From NCBI GenBank assembly GCA_903858635.1, contig CAIOJO010000462.1, positions 1-39,722 of the forward strand: 39,722 nt of DNA, in the 5' to 3' direction. Origin of the DNA: an uncultured Telmatospirillum sp. GTDB taxonomy: Bacteria; Pseudomonadota; Alphaproteobacteria; Rhodospirillales; Magnetospirillaceae. Positions 31,335 through 39,645 of the stretch are shown in pieces (within the stretch, counting starts at the first letter, position 1; each line of letters starts with the position of its first letter). The notes beneath the pieces are model-generated. The model did no database searches. It saw only the letters and a list, made by a program, of their open reading frames with translations, and was not told the origin of the DNA. The translations under genes were made by a program, and so were the position numbers.

Positions 31335-34085
31335 CTAAACCGGCTCCGGCGTGTTGGCCAGTTCGATCCGCACCGCGCAGAACTTGAATTCGGGGATCTT
31401 GCCGAAGGGATCGAGGGCCGGGTTGGTCAACATATTGGCCGGCGCCTCCCAGAAGCAGAAAGGGACGAACAACGTGCCCGGCTGCATCTGCGGATCGATC
31501 CGGGCGGCACATTCGATGCGGCCGCGCCGGGTACTCACGGCGATCCGCTTGCCGGGTTCGATGCCCATGGCGGCGGCGTCGACGGGGGAGACCACGGCGA
31601 TGGCCGTCGGCTCGATCCGGTCAAGCGCATCGGCCCGCCGGGTCATGGCGCCGGTATGCCAGTGTTCCAGCAGCCGTCCGGTCATCAGGACCATCGGGTA
31701 CTGCTCATCCGGCAGTTCGTCCGGCGGCACCAGCGAGGCCGGAACGAACCGGCCGCGCCCGCTCCGGGTCGGGAAGCCGTCGCCGAAGATTACCTCGTCG
31801 CCCGGAACGTCCTCGGCCGCGCAGGGGTAGGTAACCGCATCCTCGCGCTCGAGGCGGTCCCAGGAAATGCCGGCCAAGGCCGGCACCAGCCCGCGCATCT
31901 CTTCGTAGACCTCGGCCGGGCCGCCGTAATCCCACGCCAGACCGAGGCGCTGGGCCATGTCCTGGATGATGGCGAGATCCTGGCGGGCCTCGCCCGGCGG
32001 CGGCAGGGCGGGGCGCGCCACCTGCACGCGGCGGTCGGTGTTGGTGAAGGTGCCGCTCTTTTCGGCCAAGGCCGAGGAGGGCAGCACCACATCGGCGAAC
32101 GCCGCCGTTTCGGTCAGGAACAGGTCCTGTACCACCAGGTGGTCGAGGCAAGCCAAGGCGGCACGGGCATGGTTCAGGTCGGGATCGGACATCGCCGGGT
32201 TCTCGCCCATGATGTACATGCCCTTGATGCGGCCCGCCAAGGCCTCGTTCATGATCTCGACCACGGTGAGGCCGCGCTTGCCGTCCAGGGAAGCGTTCCA
32301 GGCCTTCTCATAGCGGTGGTGGATTGCCGCGTTGTCGACCGCTTCGTAGCCTGGATAGAACATCGGAACGAGGCCGGCGTCGGACGCTCCCTGTACGTTG
32401 TTCTGACCGCGCAACGGGTGCAGCCCGGCGCCCGGCTTGCCGACATGGCCACACATCAGGGCCAGGGCAATCAGGCAACGGGCGTTGTCGGTGCCATGCA
32501 CATGCTGCGAGATGCCCATGCCCCAGAAGATCATCGCCCCCTGGGCGCGGGCGATGGTTCGGGCGACCTGGCGCAAGACCTCGGCATCGATGCCGCAGAC
32601 CGAGGCCATGCGCTCGGGGGTGAAGGGCAGCAAATGCTTGCGGTAGGTGTCGAACCCTTCGGTGAAGCGTTCGATGTAGTCCCGGTCTTCCAGGCCCTCG
32701 GTGACGATCACGTTCATCAGGGCGTTGAGCAGGGCGACGTCGCTGCCGGGACGGAAGCGCAGGCTATAGGTCGCGTGCCGGTCCAAGGCTTGGCCGCGCG
32801 GATCGGCGACGATCAGGGTGGCGCCCCGTTCCGCCGCGTTCTTCATGAAGGTGGCGCCGACCGGGTGATTGACCGTCGGGTTGGCCCCGATGACGAAGAT
32901 GACGTCGGAGTTCAGGCATTCCGCCACCGGCGCCGTCACCGCGCCGGAACCGATGGTTTCGATCAGCGCCGCTACCGAAGAGGCATGGCAAAGCCGCGTG
33001 CAATGGTCGACGTTGTTGGTGCCAAAGCCGGCCCGCACCAGCTTCTGGAACAGATAGGCCTCCTCATTCGAGCCCTTGGCCGATCCGAAGCCGGCCAGCG
33101 CGGCGCCGCCATGTCGCTGGCGAATACGGCTCAAGCCCTCGGCCGCCACGGCCATCGCCTCCTCCCAGCTCGCCTCGCGGAAATGGGCCATGGGGTTGGC
33201 CGGATCGAAGTCGAGGCTCCGCTCCTTGGGGATGTCGGCGCGGCGGATCAGTGGCTTGGTCAGACGTTGCGGACTGTGGATATAGTCGCCTCCGAAGCGT
33301 CCCTTGACGCAGAGGCGGTTATGGTTGGCCGGCCCGTCGCGGCCATCGACCCCGACGATGTGGTCGTCGCGCACCCGATAGGTGACTTGGCAGCCCACCC
33401 CGCAATAGGGGCACAGGGAATCGGTCTGGGTTTCGCTGACGCCCTGGGTGGCGGCAATGCGCTTTTCGATCAGGGCGCCGGTCGGGCAGGCCTGGACGCA
33501 TTCGCCGCAGCCGACGCAGGTGCTGAGCCCCATCGGATCCGCCAGGTCGAACACCGGTTGGCTGTGCGCCCCGCGCCATGCCATGCCGATCACCCCGTTG
33601 ACCTGCACTTCGCGGCAGGCCCGTTCACACAGGCCGCAGCTGATGCAGGCCTGCGGCTGGAAGGCGATGGCAGCGTGGCTGAGATCGGCCGCCGGCTTCT
33701 TTTCACCCGGATAGCGACCGGTGGGGACGTCGAGGGCGCGCGCCCAACGAGCCAGGGCCGTTCCCTCCTGCGGCGCCGCCTCCGGCTGATCGGCGACCAG
33801 CAGCTCGAGCACGGCGCGACGGGCGTTGTGGGCCCGGTCGCTGTCGGTGCGGACCACCATTCCGGGCTGCGGCTGGCGGGCGCAGGAGGCGGTCAGCCGC
33901 CGCTCGCCCTCCACCTCGACCATGCAGGCCCGGCAATTGCCATCGTGCCGGTAGCCCGGCGCATCGCGATAACACAGGTGGGGCAGGGTCAAGCCGTGGC
34001 GTTTGGCCACCTGCCAGATGGTTTCGCCGGGGGCGGCCTCGACGGCGCGGCCATCCAAGGTGAAATGAACGGTCTGGATGCCCAT
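31335..34085 (-). CDS. fdsA: NAD-dependent formate dehydrogenase, molybdenum/tungsten catalytic subunit (FdsA type)
   Basis: This 916-residue protein oxidises formate to CO2 at a bis-MGD Mo or W site. An N-terminal [2Fe-2S] domain has C38, C51, C54 and C68. Two ferredoxin clusters follow (C147/C150/C153/C157 and C190/C193/C196/C200), then a cubane at C225/C228/C232/C259. The catalytic site is C376-H377 in HCTRLCHASS, cysteine and not selenocysteine. No Tat signal is seen, so it is cytoplasmic. The start at 34085 lies 2 bases after the stop of the NuoE-NuoF fusion. A longer open frame is a shadow of that gene. No fdhD is in the window. It would oxidise formate released from formyl-H4folate if the methyl-oxidation pathway operates, or reduce CO2 in reverse. 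Confidence 0.93.
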   Translation of the reverse strand: MGIQTVHFTLDGRAVEAAPGETIWQVAKRHGLTLPHLCYRDAPGYRHDGNCRACMVEVEGERRLTASCARQPQPGMVVRTDSDRAHNARRAVLELLVADQPEAAPQEGTALARWARALDVPTGRYPGEKKPAADLSHAAIAFQPQACISCGLCERACREVQVNGVIGMAWRGAHSQPVFDLADPMGLSTCVGCGECVQACPTGALIEKRIAATQGVSETQTDSLCPYCGVGCQVTYRVRDDHIVGVDGRDGPANHNRLCVKGRFGGDYIHSPQRLTKPLIRRADIPKERSLDFDPANPMAHFREASWEEAMAVAAEGLSRIRQRHGGAALAGFGSAKGSNEEAYLFQKLVRAGFGTNNVDHCTRLCHASSVAALIETIGSGAVTAPVAECLNSDVIFVIGANPTVNHPVGATFMKNAAERGATLIVADPRGQALDRHATYSLRFRPGSDVALLNALMNVIVTEGLEDRDYIERFTEGFDTYRKHLLPFTPERMASVCGIDAEVLRQVARTIARAQGAMIFWGMGISQHVHGTDNARCLIALALMCGHVGKPGAGLHPLRGQNNVQGASDAGLVPMFYPGYEAVDNAAIHHRYEKAWNASLDGKRGLTVVEIMNEALAGRIKGMYIMGENPAMSDPDLNHARAALACLDHLVVQDLFLTETAAFADVVLPSSALAEKSGTFTNTDRRVQVARPALPPPGEARQDLAIIQDMAQRLGLAWDYGGPAEVYEEMRGLVPALAGISWDRLEREDAVTYPCAAEDVPGDEVIFGDGFPTRSGRGRFVPASLVPPDELPDEQYPMVLMTGRLLEHWHTGAMTRRADALDRIEPTAIAVVSPVDAAAMGIEPGKRIAVSTRRGRIECAARIDPQMQPGTLFVPFCFWEAPANMLTNPALDPFGKIPEFKFCAVRIELANTPEPV

Positions 34086-34087
34086 GG

Positions 34088-35773
34088 TCAGGCCTCGCTG
34101 GCGAAATTGCGCAACACGGTTTCCCAGGCATTGGGGGCGGCCTGGCCGAGCCCGCAGATGGAGGCGTCTTGCATGACCCGCGACAATTCGCCCAGCAGCG
34201 CGGCGTCCCAATGGTCGCGGCGCAGCAATTCGGCGGCCTTCTTGGTGCCGAGTCGGCAAGGCGTGCACTGACCGCAGGATTCATGGGCGAAAAAGTCCAT
34301 GAGTTGCCGGGCGAAGTCCTTCACGTCGTCGTGGTCGGAAAGGACCATGACGGCAGCCGAGCCGAGGAACCCGCCCAGGGGTTCGAAGGTGCCGAAGTCG
34401 AGCGGCAGGTCGGCCTGTTCGGCCGAGAAGATGCCGCCCGAGGCACCGCCGGGCAGGTAGGCCTGCAGCCGATGGCCGGGCGCCATGCCGCCGCAGAACT
34501 CGTCGATCAGTTCCCTCACCGAGATCCCTGCCGGCGCCAGCTTGACTCCGGGCGAGCGGATCCGCCCCGACACCGAGAAGCTGCGCAGCCCCTTGCGGCC
34601 GCGACGGCCGATGCCCTGGAAATGGGCCGGCCCCAGTTCCACCATGTCGCGGATCCAGTAAAGGGTTTCGACATTGTTGACCAGGGTCGGCCGGCCGAAC
34701 AGACCACGCTCGGCGACGAAGGGCGGACGCAGGCGGGGCAGGCCTCGCTTGCCCTCGATGCTCTCGATCATGCCGGATTCCTCGCCGCAGATATAGGCGC
34801 CGGCGCCGCGCCGCAGATGGATTGGCCGCAGCAGGGGCAGGCCTGCGCCCTCGAGGGCGGCGATCTCGGCCAGCAGGCGCAGGCGCAGGTCGGGATATTC
34901 GTCGCGCAGATAGATGTAGATCGCTTCGGCGTCGACCGCCCAGGCGGCGATCAGCATGCCTTCCAGCATGCGATGCGGATCGCTGCCCAAATAATGGCGG
35001 TCCTTGAAGGTGCCGGGTTCACCCTCGTCGGCATTGACCACCATCAACCGCGGCCCCTCATAGCGACTGACCGCCCGCCATTTCTGGGCCGTGGGGAAGC
35101 CGGCGCCGCCGCAGCCCCGCAGGTTGGCCTGATCGAGGATTTCGATGATGCCCTCGGGGCTGTGCTTCCCCGCCGCGCAGGCCTCCAGCAGGGCGTAGCC
35201 GCCGTCCTGGCGATACGCCGCGAAGACCGAAGCCGGAAGCGGCATCGGTTTGTCGGGCACCTGGGTGGCGGCCGCCACCAAGCCGTCGATGGTGGTCCGA
35301 TCGACCAGCAGATGGCCACCAGCCGCCTTGGTCACGGTGGCCGCCGGAGCTTGGTCGCAGCGGCCGATGCACGGCACCAGCTGCAAGCGGACCTGCTTCG
35401 GCAGGACCTCGGCGGCGGCTTCGGCCAACCCGGCGGCACCGGCCATGCAGCAGCTGGGGCCGCCGCACAGGCGCAGCGTGGTCGGCGGTGGCGGCGTTTC
35501 TCCGTCCGCGACGATGTCGAAATGGGCGTAGAACGATGCCACCTCGAACAGCTCGGCCATCGGCAGGTTCATCACCTGGGCCAAGGAGGCGAGGACGGAC
35601 ATCGACAGATGGCCAAAGCGGTCTTGCAACCGGTGCAGGTGCTCGATCAGCAGGTCTCGCCGCAACGGCGCCTGGCCCAATACCTCAAGCACTGCTTGTG
35701 TTGTCGAAGGGTTGGTGACGCGGCCCTTGGGCAGCCCCGGGTTCTTACGGTCTTTTTGGCCGATCTCGCCCAT
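34088..35773 (-). CDS. Fused NuoE-NuoF diaphorase subunit of formate dehydrogenase
   Basis: This 561-residue protein joins a NuoE/FdsG-like thioredoxin-fold [2Fe-2S] domain (C103-x4-C108, C145-x3-C149) to a NuoF/FdsB domain from about residue 180. The latter shows RGCGGAGFPTAQKW for FMN, NADEGEPGTFKDR, the NADH loop GAGAYICGEESGMIES, and a [4Fe-4S] motif (ESCGQCTPCRLG). It passes electrons from the FdsA subunit to NAD+. In Rhodobacter and Cupriavidus FdsG and FdsB are separate, so the fusion is the unusual point. The start at 35773 has GAGG six bases upstream. It is the first gene of a two-gene operon. Confidence 0.92.
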   Translation of the reverse strand: MGEIGQKDRKNPGLPKGRVTNPSTTQAVLEVLGQAPLRRDLLIEHLHRLQDRFGHLSMSVLASLAQVMNLPMAELFEVASFYAHFDIVADGETPPPPTTLRLCGGPSCCMAGAAGLAEAAAEVLPKQVRLQLVPCIGRCDQAPAATVTKAAGGHLLVDRTTIDGLVAAATQVPDKPMPLPASVFAAYRQDGGYALLEACAAGKHSPEGIIEILDQANLRGCGGAGFPTAQKWRAVSRYEGPRLMVVNADEGEPGTFKDRHYLGSDPHRMLEGMLIAAWAVDAEAIYIYLRDEYPDLRLRLLAEIAALEGAGLPLLRPIHLRRGAGAYICGEESGMIESIEGKRGLPRLRPPFVAERGLFGRPTLVNNVETLYWIRDMVELGPAHFQGIGRRGRKGLRSFSVSGRIRSPGVKLAPAGISVRELIDEFCGGMAPGHRLQAYLPGGASGGIFSAEQADLPLDFGTFEPLGGFLGSAAVMVLSDHDDVKDFARQLMDFFAHESCGQCTPCRLGTKKAAELLRRDHWDAALLGELSRVMQDASICGLGQAAPNAWETVLRNFASEA

Positions 35774-35805
35774 GAATCCTCTTCTTTCTTTGGCCTTTGG
35801 CTCCG

Positions 35806-35811
35806 ATTATA
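35806..35811 (-). promoter_or_regulatory. Candidate -10 element of the formate dehydrogenase operon
   Basis: A perfect TATAAT reads on the minus strand about 33 bases before the start codon, inside a small AT island that includes the palindrome ATATGCATAT (35809-35818). No good -35 was found, so an activator may be needed. Confidence 0.35.
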
Positions 35812-35977
35812 TGCATATCGTCGTTCGCCTCTGCCAGGGGCCCCGTTTCTTTCTTCATGCGGTCTGGGCCAGGATTCGGAAACAACAGCGATCGGCGGCA
35901 GCGACGAAGGGTCTTGTTGGCGGGTTCGCCAGCGTGTCATCAGGCGCGAAATGCGCGCATATCCTTGAGAGGCAAAT

Positions 35978-36571
35978 GTGAGCGGCGGCATCTATTCTTT
36001 CGAAGGGATGGTTCCGGTAATCCATCCTACGACTTTCGTTCATCCCGCGGCCGTCGTGATCGGCGATGTGTGCCTCGGCCCGCATTGCTATATCGGTCCC
36101 GGGGCCAGCCTCCGGGGCGATTTCGCCTCGCTGGTGGTCGGTGAAGGCTGCAATATCCAGGACAATTGCGTGGTGCACGGCACGCCAGGCCGGGTGACGA
36201 TGATCGAGGATGGCGGCCATATCGGCCACGGCGCGGTGATCCACGCCTGCCATATTGGCAGGAGTGCCTTGATCGGCATCGGCGCGGTGATCTTCGACGA
36301 TGCGGTGATCGGCGAAGAGGCGATCGTCGCCGCCCTGTCCTTCGTGAAGGCCGGCTTCGAGGTGCCGCCCCGCCATCTGGCGGCGGGCGTGCCCGCGGTG
36401 GTGGTGCGACCGCTGACGGCCGAGCAGATCGCCTGGAAGAACCGGGGCACCTTGGCTTATCAGCGGCTGGCCGCGCGCTGCCTGGAGACCTTGCGGCCGT
36501 GCGAGCCGCTGACCGAAGCGGAACCGGGTCGCCACCACGTCGACGTCAGCCGGTTCTGGCCGGAGGCGTGA
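35978..36571 (+). CDS. paaY: PaaY/CaiE-type hexapeptide protein with gamma-carbonic-anhydrase fold
   Basis: This 197-residue left-handed beta-helix protein matches the PaaY/CaiE group closely in length and motifs: FVHPAAVVIGDV, YIGPGASLRGDF, NIQDNCVVHGTPG, GGHIGHGAVIHAC, and the C-terminal AWKNRGTLAYQ and PLTEAEPGRH. The histidines in VVHG and GHIGHGAVIH are the expected metal ligands. Family members are reported as carbonic-anhydrase relatives and, for PaaY, as a CoA thioesterase. The GTG start has GAGAGG five bases upstream. It is divergent from formate dehydrogenase, so CO2/bicarbonate handling is tempting. PaaY-like thioesterase activity is equally possible. Confidence 0.85.
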   Translation: MSGGIYSFEGMVPVIHPTTFVHPAAVVIGDVCLGPHCYIGPGASLRGDFASLVVGEGCNIQDNCVVHGTPGRVTMIEDGGHIGHGAVIHACHIGRSALIGIGAVIFDDAVIGEEAIVAALSFVKAGFEVPPRHLAAGVPAVVVRPLTAEQIAWKNRGTLAYQRLAARCLETLRPCEPLTEAEPGRHHVDVSRFWPEA

Positions 36572-36582
36572 ATAACCTTTCG

Positions 36583-36614
36583 CAGTGGGGTGGGCGTCCC
36601 GCCCGCCACCGCCG
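36583..36614. repeat. Half copy of the palindromic repeat between convergent genes (copy R6)
   Basis: CAGTGGGGTGGGCGTCCC then GCCCGCCACCGCCG matches the first half of copy R4 with one base missing. It again sits between the 3' ends of two convergent genes. Confidence 0.68.
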
Positions 36615-36632
36615 TGACCGACGGCGACCGGC

Positions 36633-36896
36633 TCAGCCGAATTTATCGAGGTCGATGATGGGGCCACCCAACAGGGTGGCCACCATCTTCATGGTCGCCA
36701 CGCCGACCACCGCCAGGAACGACACCAGCGTCACCAGCCGCCATACGCGGCCCCAATCATTGAAATTCTCGCTGGCGAGGAAGAAAGAAAACAGGTTCTC
36801 CCCAACCTCGGGGCGACGGATCTTGTTGGCATAGGCCCCATAACCGGCGGCGAGCATCAACAAAATGCCCAACAGGAGCCGCAGCGATAATCCCAT
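36633..36896 (-). CDS. Small two-helix membrane protein at the end of the decarboxylase operon
   Basis: This 87-residue protein is not recognised. It has a hydrophobic N-terminal helix (about 5-23), a polar middle with KIRRPEVGENLFSFFLASENFNDWGR, and a second helix (about 53-76). It begins 14 bases after the stop of the beta-subunit gene on the same strand, so it is probably co-transcribed and may be an accessory of the Na+-pump decarboxylase. Confidence 0.62.
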   Translation of the reverse strand: MGLSLRLLLGILLMLAAGYGAYANKIRRPEVGENLFSFFLASENFNDWGRVWRLVTLVSFLAVVGVATMKMVATLLGGPIIDLDKFG

Positions 36897-36910
36897 GAAG
36901 TGGCGCCTTC

Positions 36911-38041
36911 CTACTTGACGCCCAGCAGAGCCAGCATGATGCCGCCGGAAATGGCCGTTCCGAACACGCCCGCCAGATTGGGCCCCATGGCGTGGTAGAT
37001 CAGCAGATTTTCACGGTCTTCCTTGGCGGCGACGATATGGGCGACGCGCGCGGCGATCGGCACCGAAGCGATGCCAGCCGAACCGAGGCAGGGATTGATC
37101 TTTTCCGTCAGGAACAGGTTCATGAATTTGGCGCCGAGGACACCCGAGGCGGTCCCGCCGAGGAAGGCGATCAGCCCGAGAACAATGATCTCGATGGTCT
37201 GGAAGGTGAGGAACTTCTCGGCGTTCATGGTCGAGCCGATGCCGACGGTCAAGATGATGATGATGACATTCATCAGGTCGTTGGCGGCTGTCTTATAAAG
37301 GCGGTCGGTGACCAGGCACTCCTTGAACAGGTTGCCGAGCATCAACATGGTGATTAGCGGCGCCACCGGCGGGAAAAACAGGTTGACGACGATGCCCATG
37401 ACGATCGGAAAGGCGATCTTCTCAAGGCGGCTGACCGGGCGCATCTGCTTCATCCGGATCAGACGCTCTTCCCTGCTGGTCAGCAGCTTGATCACCGGCG
37501 GTTGAATCAGCGGCATCAGGGCCATGTAGGAATAGGCGGCCACGGCGACTTGCGGCAGCAGATGCGGCGCCAGTTTCACGCAGACGAACACGGCCATGGG
37601 GCCGTCGGCTCCGCCGATGATGCCGATCGCGCCCGATTCATTGATGCTGAATCCGAGCATCTTGGCCCCGATCAGCGAGATGAAGATGCCGAGATGGGCC
37701 AGCGCCCCCAAGATGACAAGCTTCGGATGGGCGATCATCGGACCGAAGTCGGTCATGGCGCCCACGCCAAAGAAGATCAACGGCGGAATGATCAGGAGTT
37801 CGATGCCATGGTAGGCGTAATTGAACAGGCCGCCCGGCAGGATCAGATCCGATCCCGGCACATTGGAAATGACGCAGGCGAAGCCGATGCCGACGAGAAG
37901 GAGTGGCTCGTATTTCTTGACGATGGCCAGGCCGATCATGGCGCAGCCGATGGCGATCATCACCACGTTGCCCCACCAGAAATGGGCAACGCCCGTTTGG
38001 TCGGCCATCGCCTGCAGGAAGCCCAGTACTTGTTCGAACAT
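36911..38041 (-). CDS. Na+-translocating decarboxylase beta subunit (OadB/GcdB/MmdB family)
   Basis: This 376-residue integral membrane protein matches the beta subunit that decarboxylates carboxybiotin and pumps Na+ out. Motifs include GVGAMTDFGPMIAHPK, GIIGGADGPMAVF and the C-terminal GPNLAGVFGTAISGGIMLA, with about 10-11 hydrophobic helices. The start at 38041 follows GAGGAGAGG. The longer frame to 38056 is less likely. Biotin-carrier and delta-like genes lie upstream on the same strand. The alpha (carboxyltransferase) gene that would name the substrate is not in the window. Length fits GcdB/MmdB better than the longer OadB forms. Confidence 0.93.
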   Translation of the reverse strand: MFEQVLGFLQAMADQTGVAHFWWGNVVMIAIGCAMIGLAIVKKYEPLLLVGIGFACVISNVPGSDLILPGGLFNYAYHGIELLIIPPLIFFGVGAMTDFGPMIAHPKLVILGALAHLGIFISLIGAKMLGFSINESGAIGIIGGADGPMAVFVCVKLAPHLLPQVAVAAYSYMALMPLIQPPVIKLLTSREERLIRMKQMRPVSRLEKIAFPIVMGIVVNLFFPPVAPLITMLMLGNLFKECLVTDRLYKTAANDLMNVIIIILTVGIGSTMNAEKFLTFQTIEIIVLGLIAFLGGTASGVLGAKFMNLFLTEKINPCLGSAGIASVPIAARVAHIVAAKEDRENLLIYHAMGPNLAGVFGTAISGGIMLALLGVK

Positions 38042-38090
38042 CAGCCCTCTCCTCACGCCATCTTGCTAGTGCGGTGATCGAATCGCGGCA

Positions 38091-38255
38091 CTAGTGGCTG
38101 GCCTTCCGGATCTTCTCGTCATCAAGCTTTCCCAGGCGATTAAGCAGTGGGAACAGCGCCAAGACCACACCGATTCCAGTAATCATGATAATGCTGAGAG
38201 TGAAGTCGATAATGCTAAGCAGAACGGCGCCATATACTGAATCTGGGACTATCAT
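38091..38255 (-). CDS. 54-residue single-helix membrane protein of the decarboxylase cluster
   Basis: The open frame runs ATG (38255) to TAG (38091). A strong GGGAGG site lies 4 bases before the start. The protein has a short polar start (MIVPDSVYG), one long hydrophobic helix (about 10-38) and a charged tail (LGKLDDEKIRKASH). It lies between the biotin-carrier and beta-subunit genes with short spacers, as small OadG/MmdE-type subunits do in other clusters, but its sequence is not clearly either of them. A structural role in holding the pump together is inference. Confidence 0.7.
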   Translation of the reverse strand: MIVPDSVYGAVLLSIIDFTLSIIMITGIGVVLALFPLLNRLGKLDDEKIRKASH

Positions 38256-38277
38256 GTTGCCTCCCGCGAACTGGTTC

Positions 38278-38703
38278 TCAGGCGATCGTTAGCAGAACCT
38301 GGCCGGTGTCGACACTCTGCTTTACCTTGACGGCGATGCTTTCCACGGTCCCGCTGGTCTTGGCGAGAATCTCGGTTTGCATCTTCATTGCCTCAACGAC
38401 GGCAACCAGGTCGCCGACATTGACGGTCTGGCCGACCCGCACGTCGATCGAATCGACCACACCCGCCAGGGGCGCCACCACTTGATGTTCCGAGCCGGCC
38501 GGGGCCGGGCTTGCCGCCGCTGCCTTTGCCGGTGCCGCCGTCGGTTTCAGCGCAGCCGCCTTCACCGGTTTCGCCGCTGCGGGTGGTGCCGCGGCAGCCG
38601 CGACCGGTGCGGCCACAGCCGGAGCGGCGACGGCATCGCCTGACAATTCCTCGACCAGGACGGTATAGCTTCGACCGTCAACAGTGATTCTGAACTTTCT
38701 CAT
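38278..38703 (-). CDS. Biotin carrier subunit of the Na+-translocating decarboxylase
   Basis: This 141-residue protein is a MmdC/GcdC-type gamma subunit. It has a short N-terminal beta region (MRKFRITVDGRSY), an Ala/Pro/Lys-rich flexible linker (about 24-70), and a biotinyl domain with the biotin site K107 in VEAMKMQTE. It shuttles CO2 as carboxybiotin from the missing carboxyltransferase to the beta subunit. AAGGAAG precedes the start at 38703. Confidence 0.93.
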   Translation of the reverse strand: MRKFRITVDGRSYTVLVEELSGDAVAAPAVAAPVAAAAAPPAAAKPVKAAALKPTAAPAKAAAASPAPAGSEHQVVAPLAGVVDSIDVRVGQTVNVGDLVAVVEAMKMQTEILAKTSGTVESIAVKVKQSVDTGQVLLTIA

Positions 38704-38717
38704 GGCTTCTTCCTTGA

Positions 38718-39050
38718 CTAATGAAGCAAGGCCTCGTCGGCATTTCCGATGTGAACGATGCGGTGCGGGGTGTCCATTACGGCGCAAATAGCGGCCGCGA
38801 TGGCGGCGGTATGGTGGTCGCGCGGTTCCGCTCGCTTCACGTCGACGATGCGGTGCGGACCTAGGATGGCGTAAACGGCGGCGGCGATCGCGGCGATATC
38901 TTCGTCGGCGGGGCTCTCTGGGATGCTATCGGCCGTCGAGTCGGGTGCCGTCCCGCCTCTGGCTGTCCAATCCCTGACGAACTTGAACATCCAGTTCAGG
39001 CAAGACACCGCTCCGATGACGGCCAAGCCATTTATCACAATGTCTTTCAT
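38718..39050 (-). CDS. Delta-like subunit of the Na+-pump decarboxylase with a tandem-duplicated C-terminal motif
   Basis: This 110-residue protein has one N-terminal membrane helix (IVINGLAVIGAVSCLNWMF), a polar Ser/Asp/Glu linker, then two copies of the unit AAIAAA-x-(about 8)-PHRIV about 30 residues apart. Single units of this kind occur in the delta chains of methylmalonyl-CoA and glutaconyl-CoA decarboxylases. The duplication is also visible in DNA: ACGATGCGGTGCGG occurs at 38755-38768 and 38845-38858, exactly 90 bases apart. It is the first gene of the operon and ends 14 bases before the biotin-carrier gene. Confidence 0.75.
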   Translation of the reverse strand: MKDIVINGLAVIGAVSCLNWMFKFVRDWTARGGTAPDSTADSIPESPADEDIAAIAAAVYAILGPHRIVDVKRAEPRDHHTAAIAAAICAVMDTPHRIVHIGNADEALLH

Positions 39051-39060
39051 ATCCCACGTG

Positions 39061-39085
39061 CCCACTTTGCTTTCGCAGTAGCGCC
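39061..39085. repeat. Fragment of the dispersed repeat (copy R5)
   Basis: CCCACTTTGCTTT followed by CGCAGTAGCGCC matches the start of copy R2 inside hdrA (3398-3421), suggesting that the CCCACTTTGCTTT lead belongs to the mobile or repeated unit. Confidence 0.45.
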
Positions 39086-39557
39086 TTACGTGAACGATCC
39101 GTCGCTGCAAGCCCGGCCGATATGCCGCTGACAGTTCCCGATTGCTCGCTCAAAAATCATCGCCGAGCGTGGATTGCCGAGGCCCAGGAAACCAACTTGT
39201 ATTCTCATGTAAATTCTTGTGACCATCGGCAGGAACACCGCGATCCCCACGTCGCCGACGCCCCCAATTGGGCCCCCTGGAGGTCCCCGTGGGTGTATTC
39301 CGGCGCTGGAACATGCCGCAAGTGCGACCGTTCCGTAAATGATAATTTTCCTCTTTAATGATCTCTTGCTGACAACGGATCGGTCCGGCTCCCTGGACCG
39401 CCGCGTCGCCCGGGGGATGAAAACGCTATTTGCAGGAAATTACGCACCGCAATATAAGGACCGGGCCGGAGCCAGGTCGCCGCCGCAAAGAGGTCGGCCG
39501 ATTCCGGCCCGAGGCATAGGCTTGGCGCGGTCGCACGGTCGACGTTCGATTCCGCCG

Positions 39558-39586
39558 TTGAACAGGACTGAACGATCGTTCAATAT
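39558..39586 (+). promoter_or_regulatory. Possible promoter and TetR-type operator of the acyl-CoA dehydrogenase gene
   Basis: TTGAAC, a 17-base spacer and CAATAT bracket the perfect 14-bp palindrome TGAACGATCGTTCA (39569-39582), which lies 64 bases before the start codon. The palindrome has the look of TetR-family operators common before acyl-CoA genes. No such regulator gene is in the window besides cecR. Confidence 0.5.
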
Positions 39587-39645
39587 CGCCCAAAAAATGC
39601 ACCTCGACGCACCGCAAACGGATTTGTGACCCCTAGGAGCGCCCC

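Larger units (their letters stand above)
39051..39645. other. 595-base divergent region between the decarboxylase operon and the acyl-CoA dehydrogenase gene
   Basis: No credible gene is seen. The open frames here resemble nothing and have no ribosome site. The region holds a repeat fragment at 39061-39085, a perfect palindrome and possible promoter near 39558-39586, and a diverged copy of that palindrome at 39091-39104. Confidence 0.55.

Noticed and set aside
31656-34271. An 871-codon plus-strand frame opposite the formate dehydrogenase gene
   Set aside because: No domain, antisense to a protein with complete cofactor motifs.
39339-39629. A 96-codon frame upstream of the acyl-CoA dehydrogenase
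   Set aside because: No ribosome site, no family resemblance, and it covers the predicted operator.
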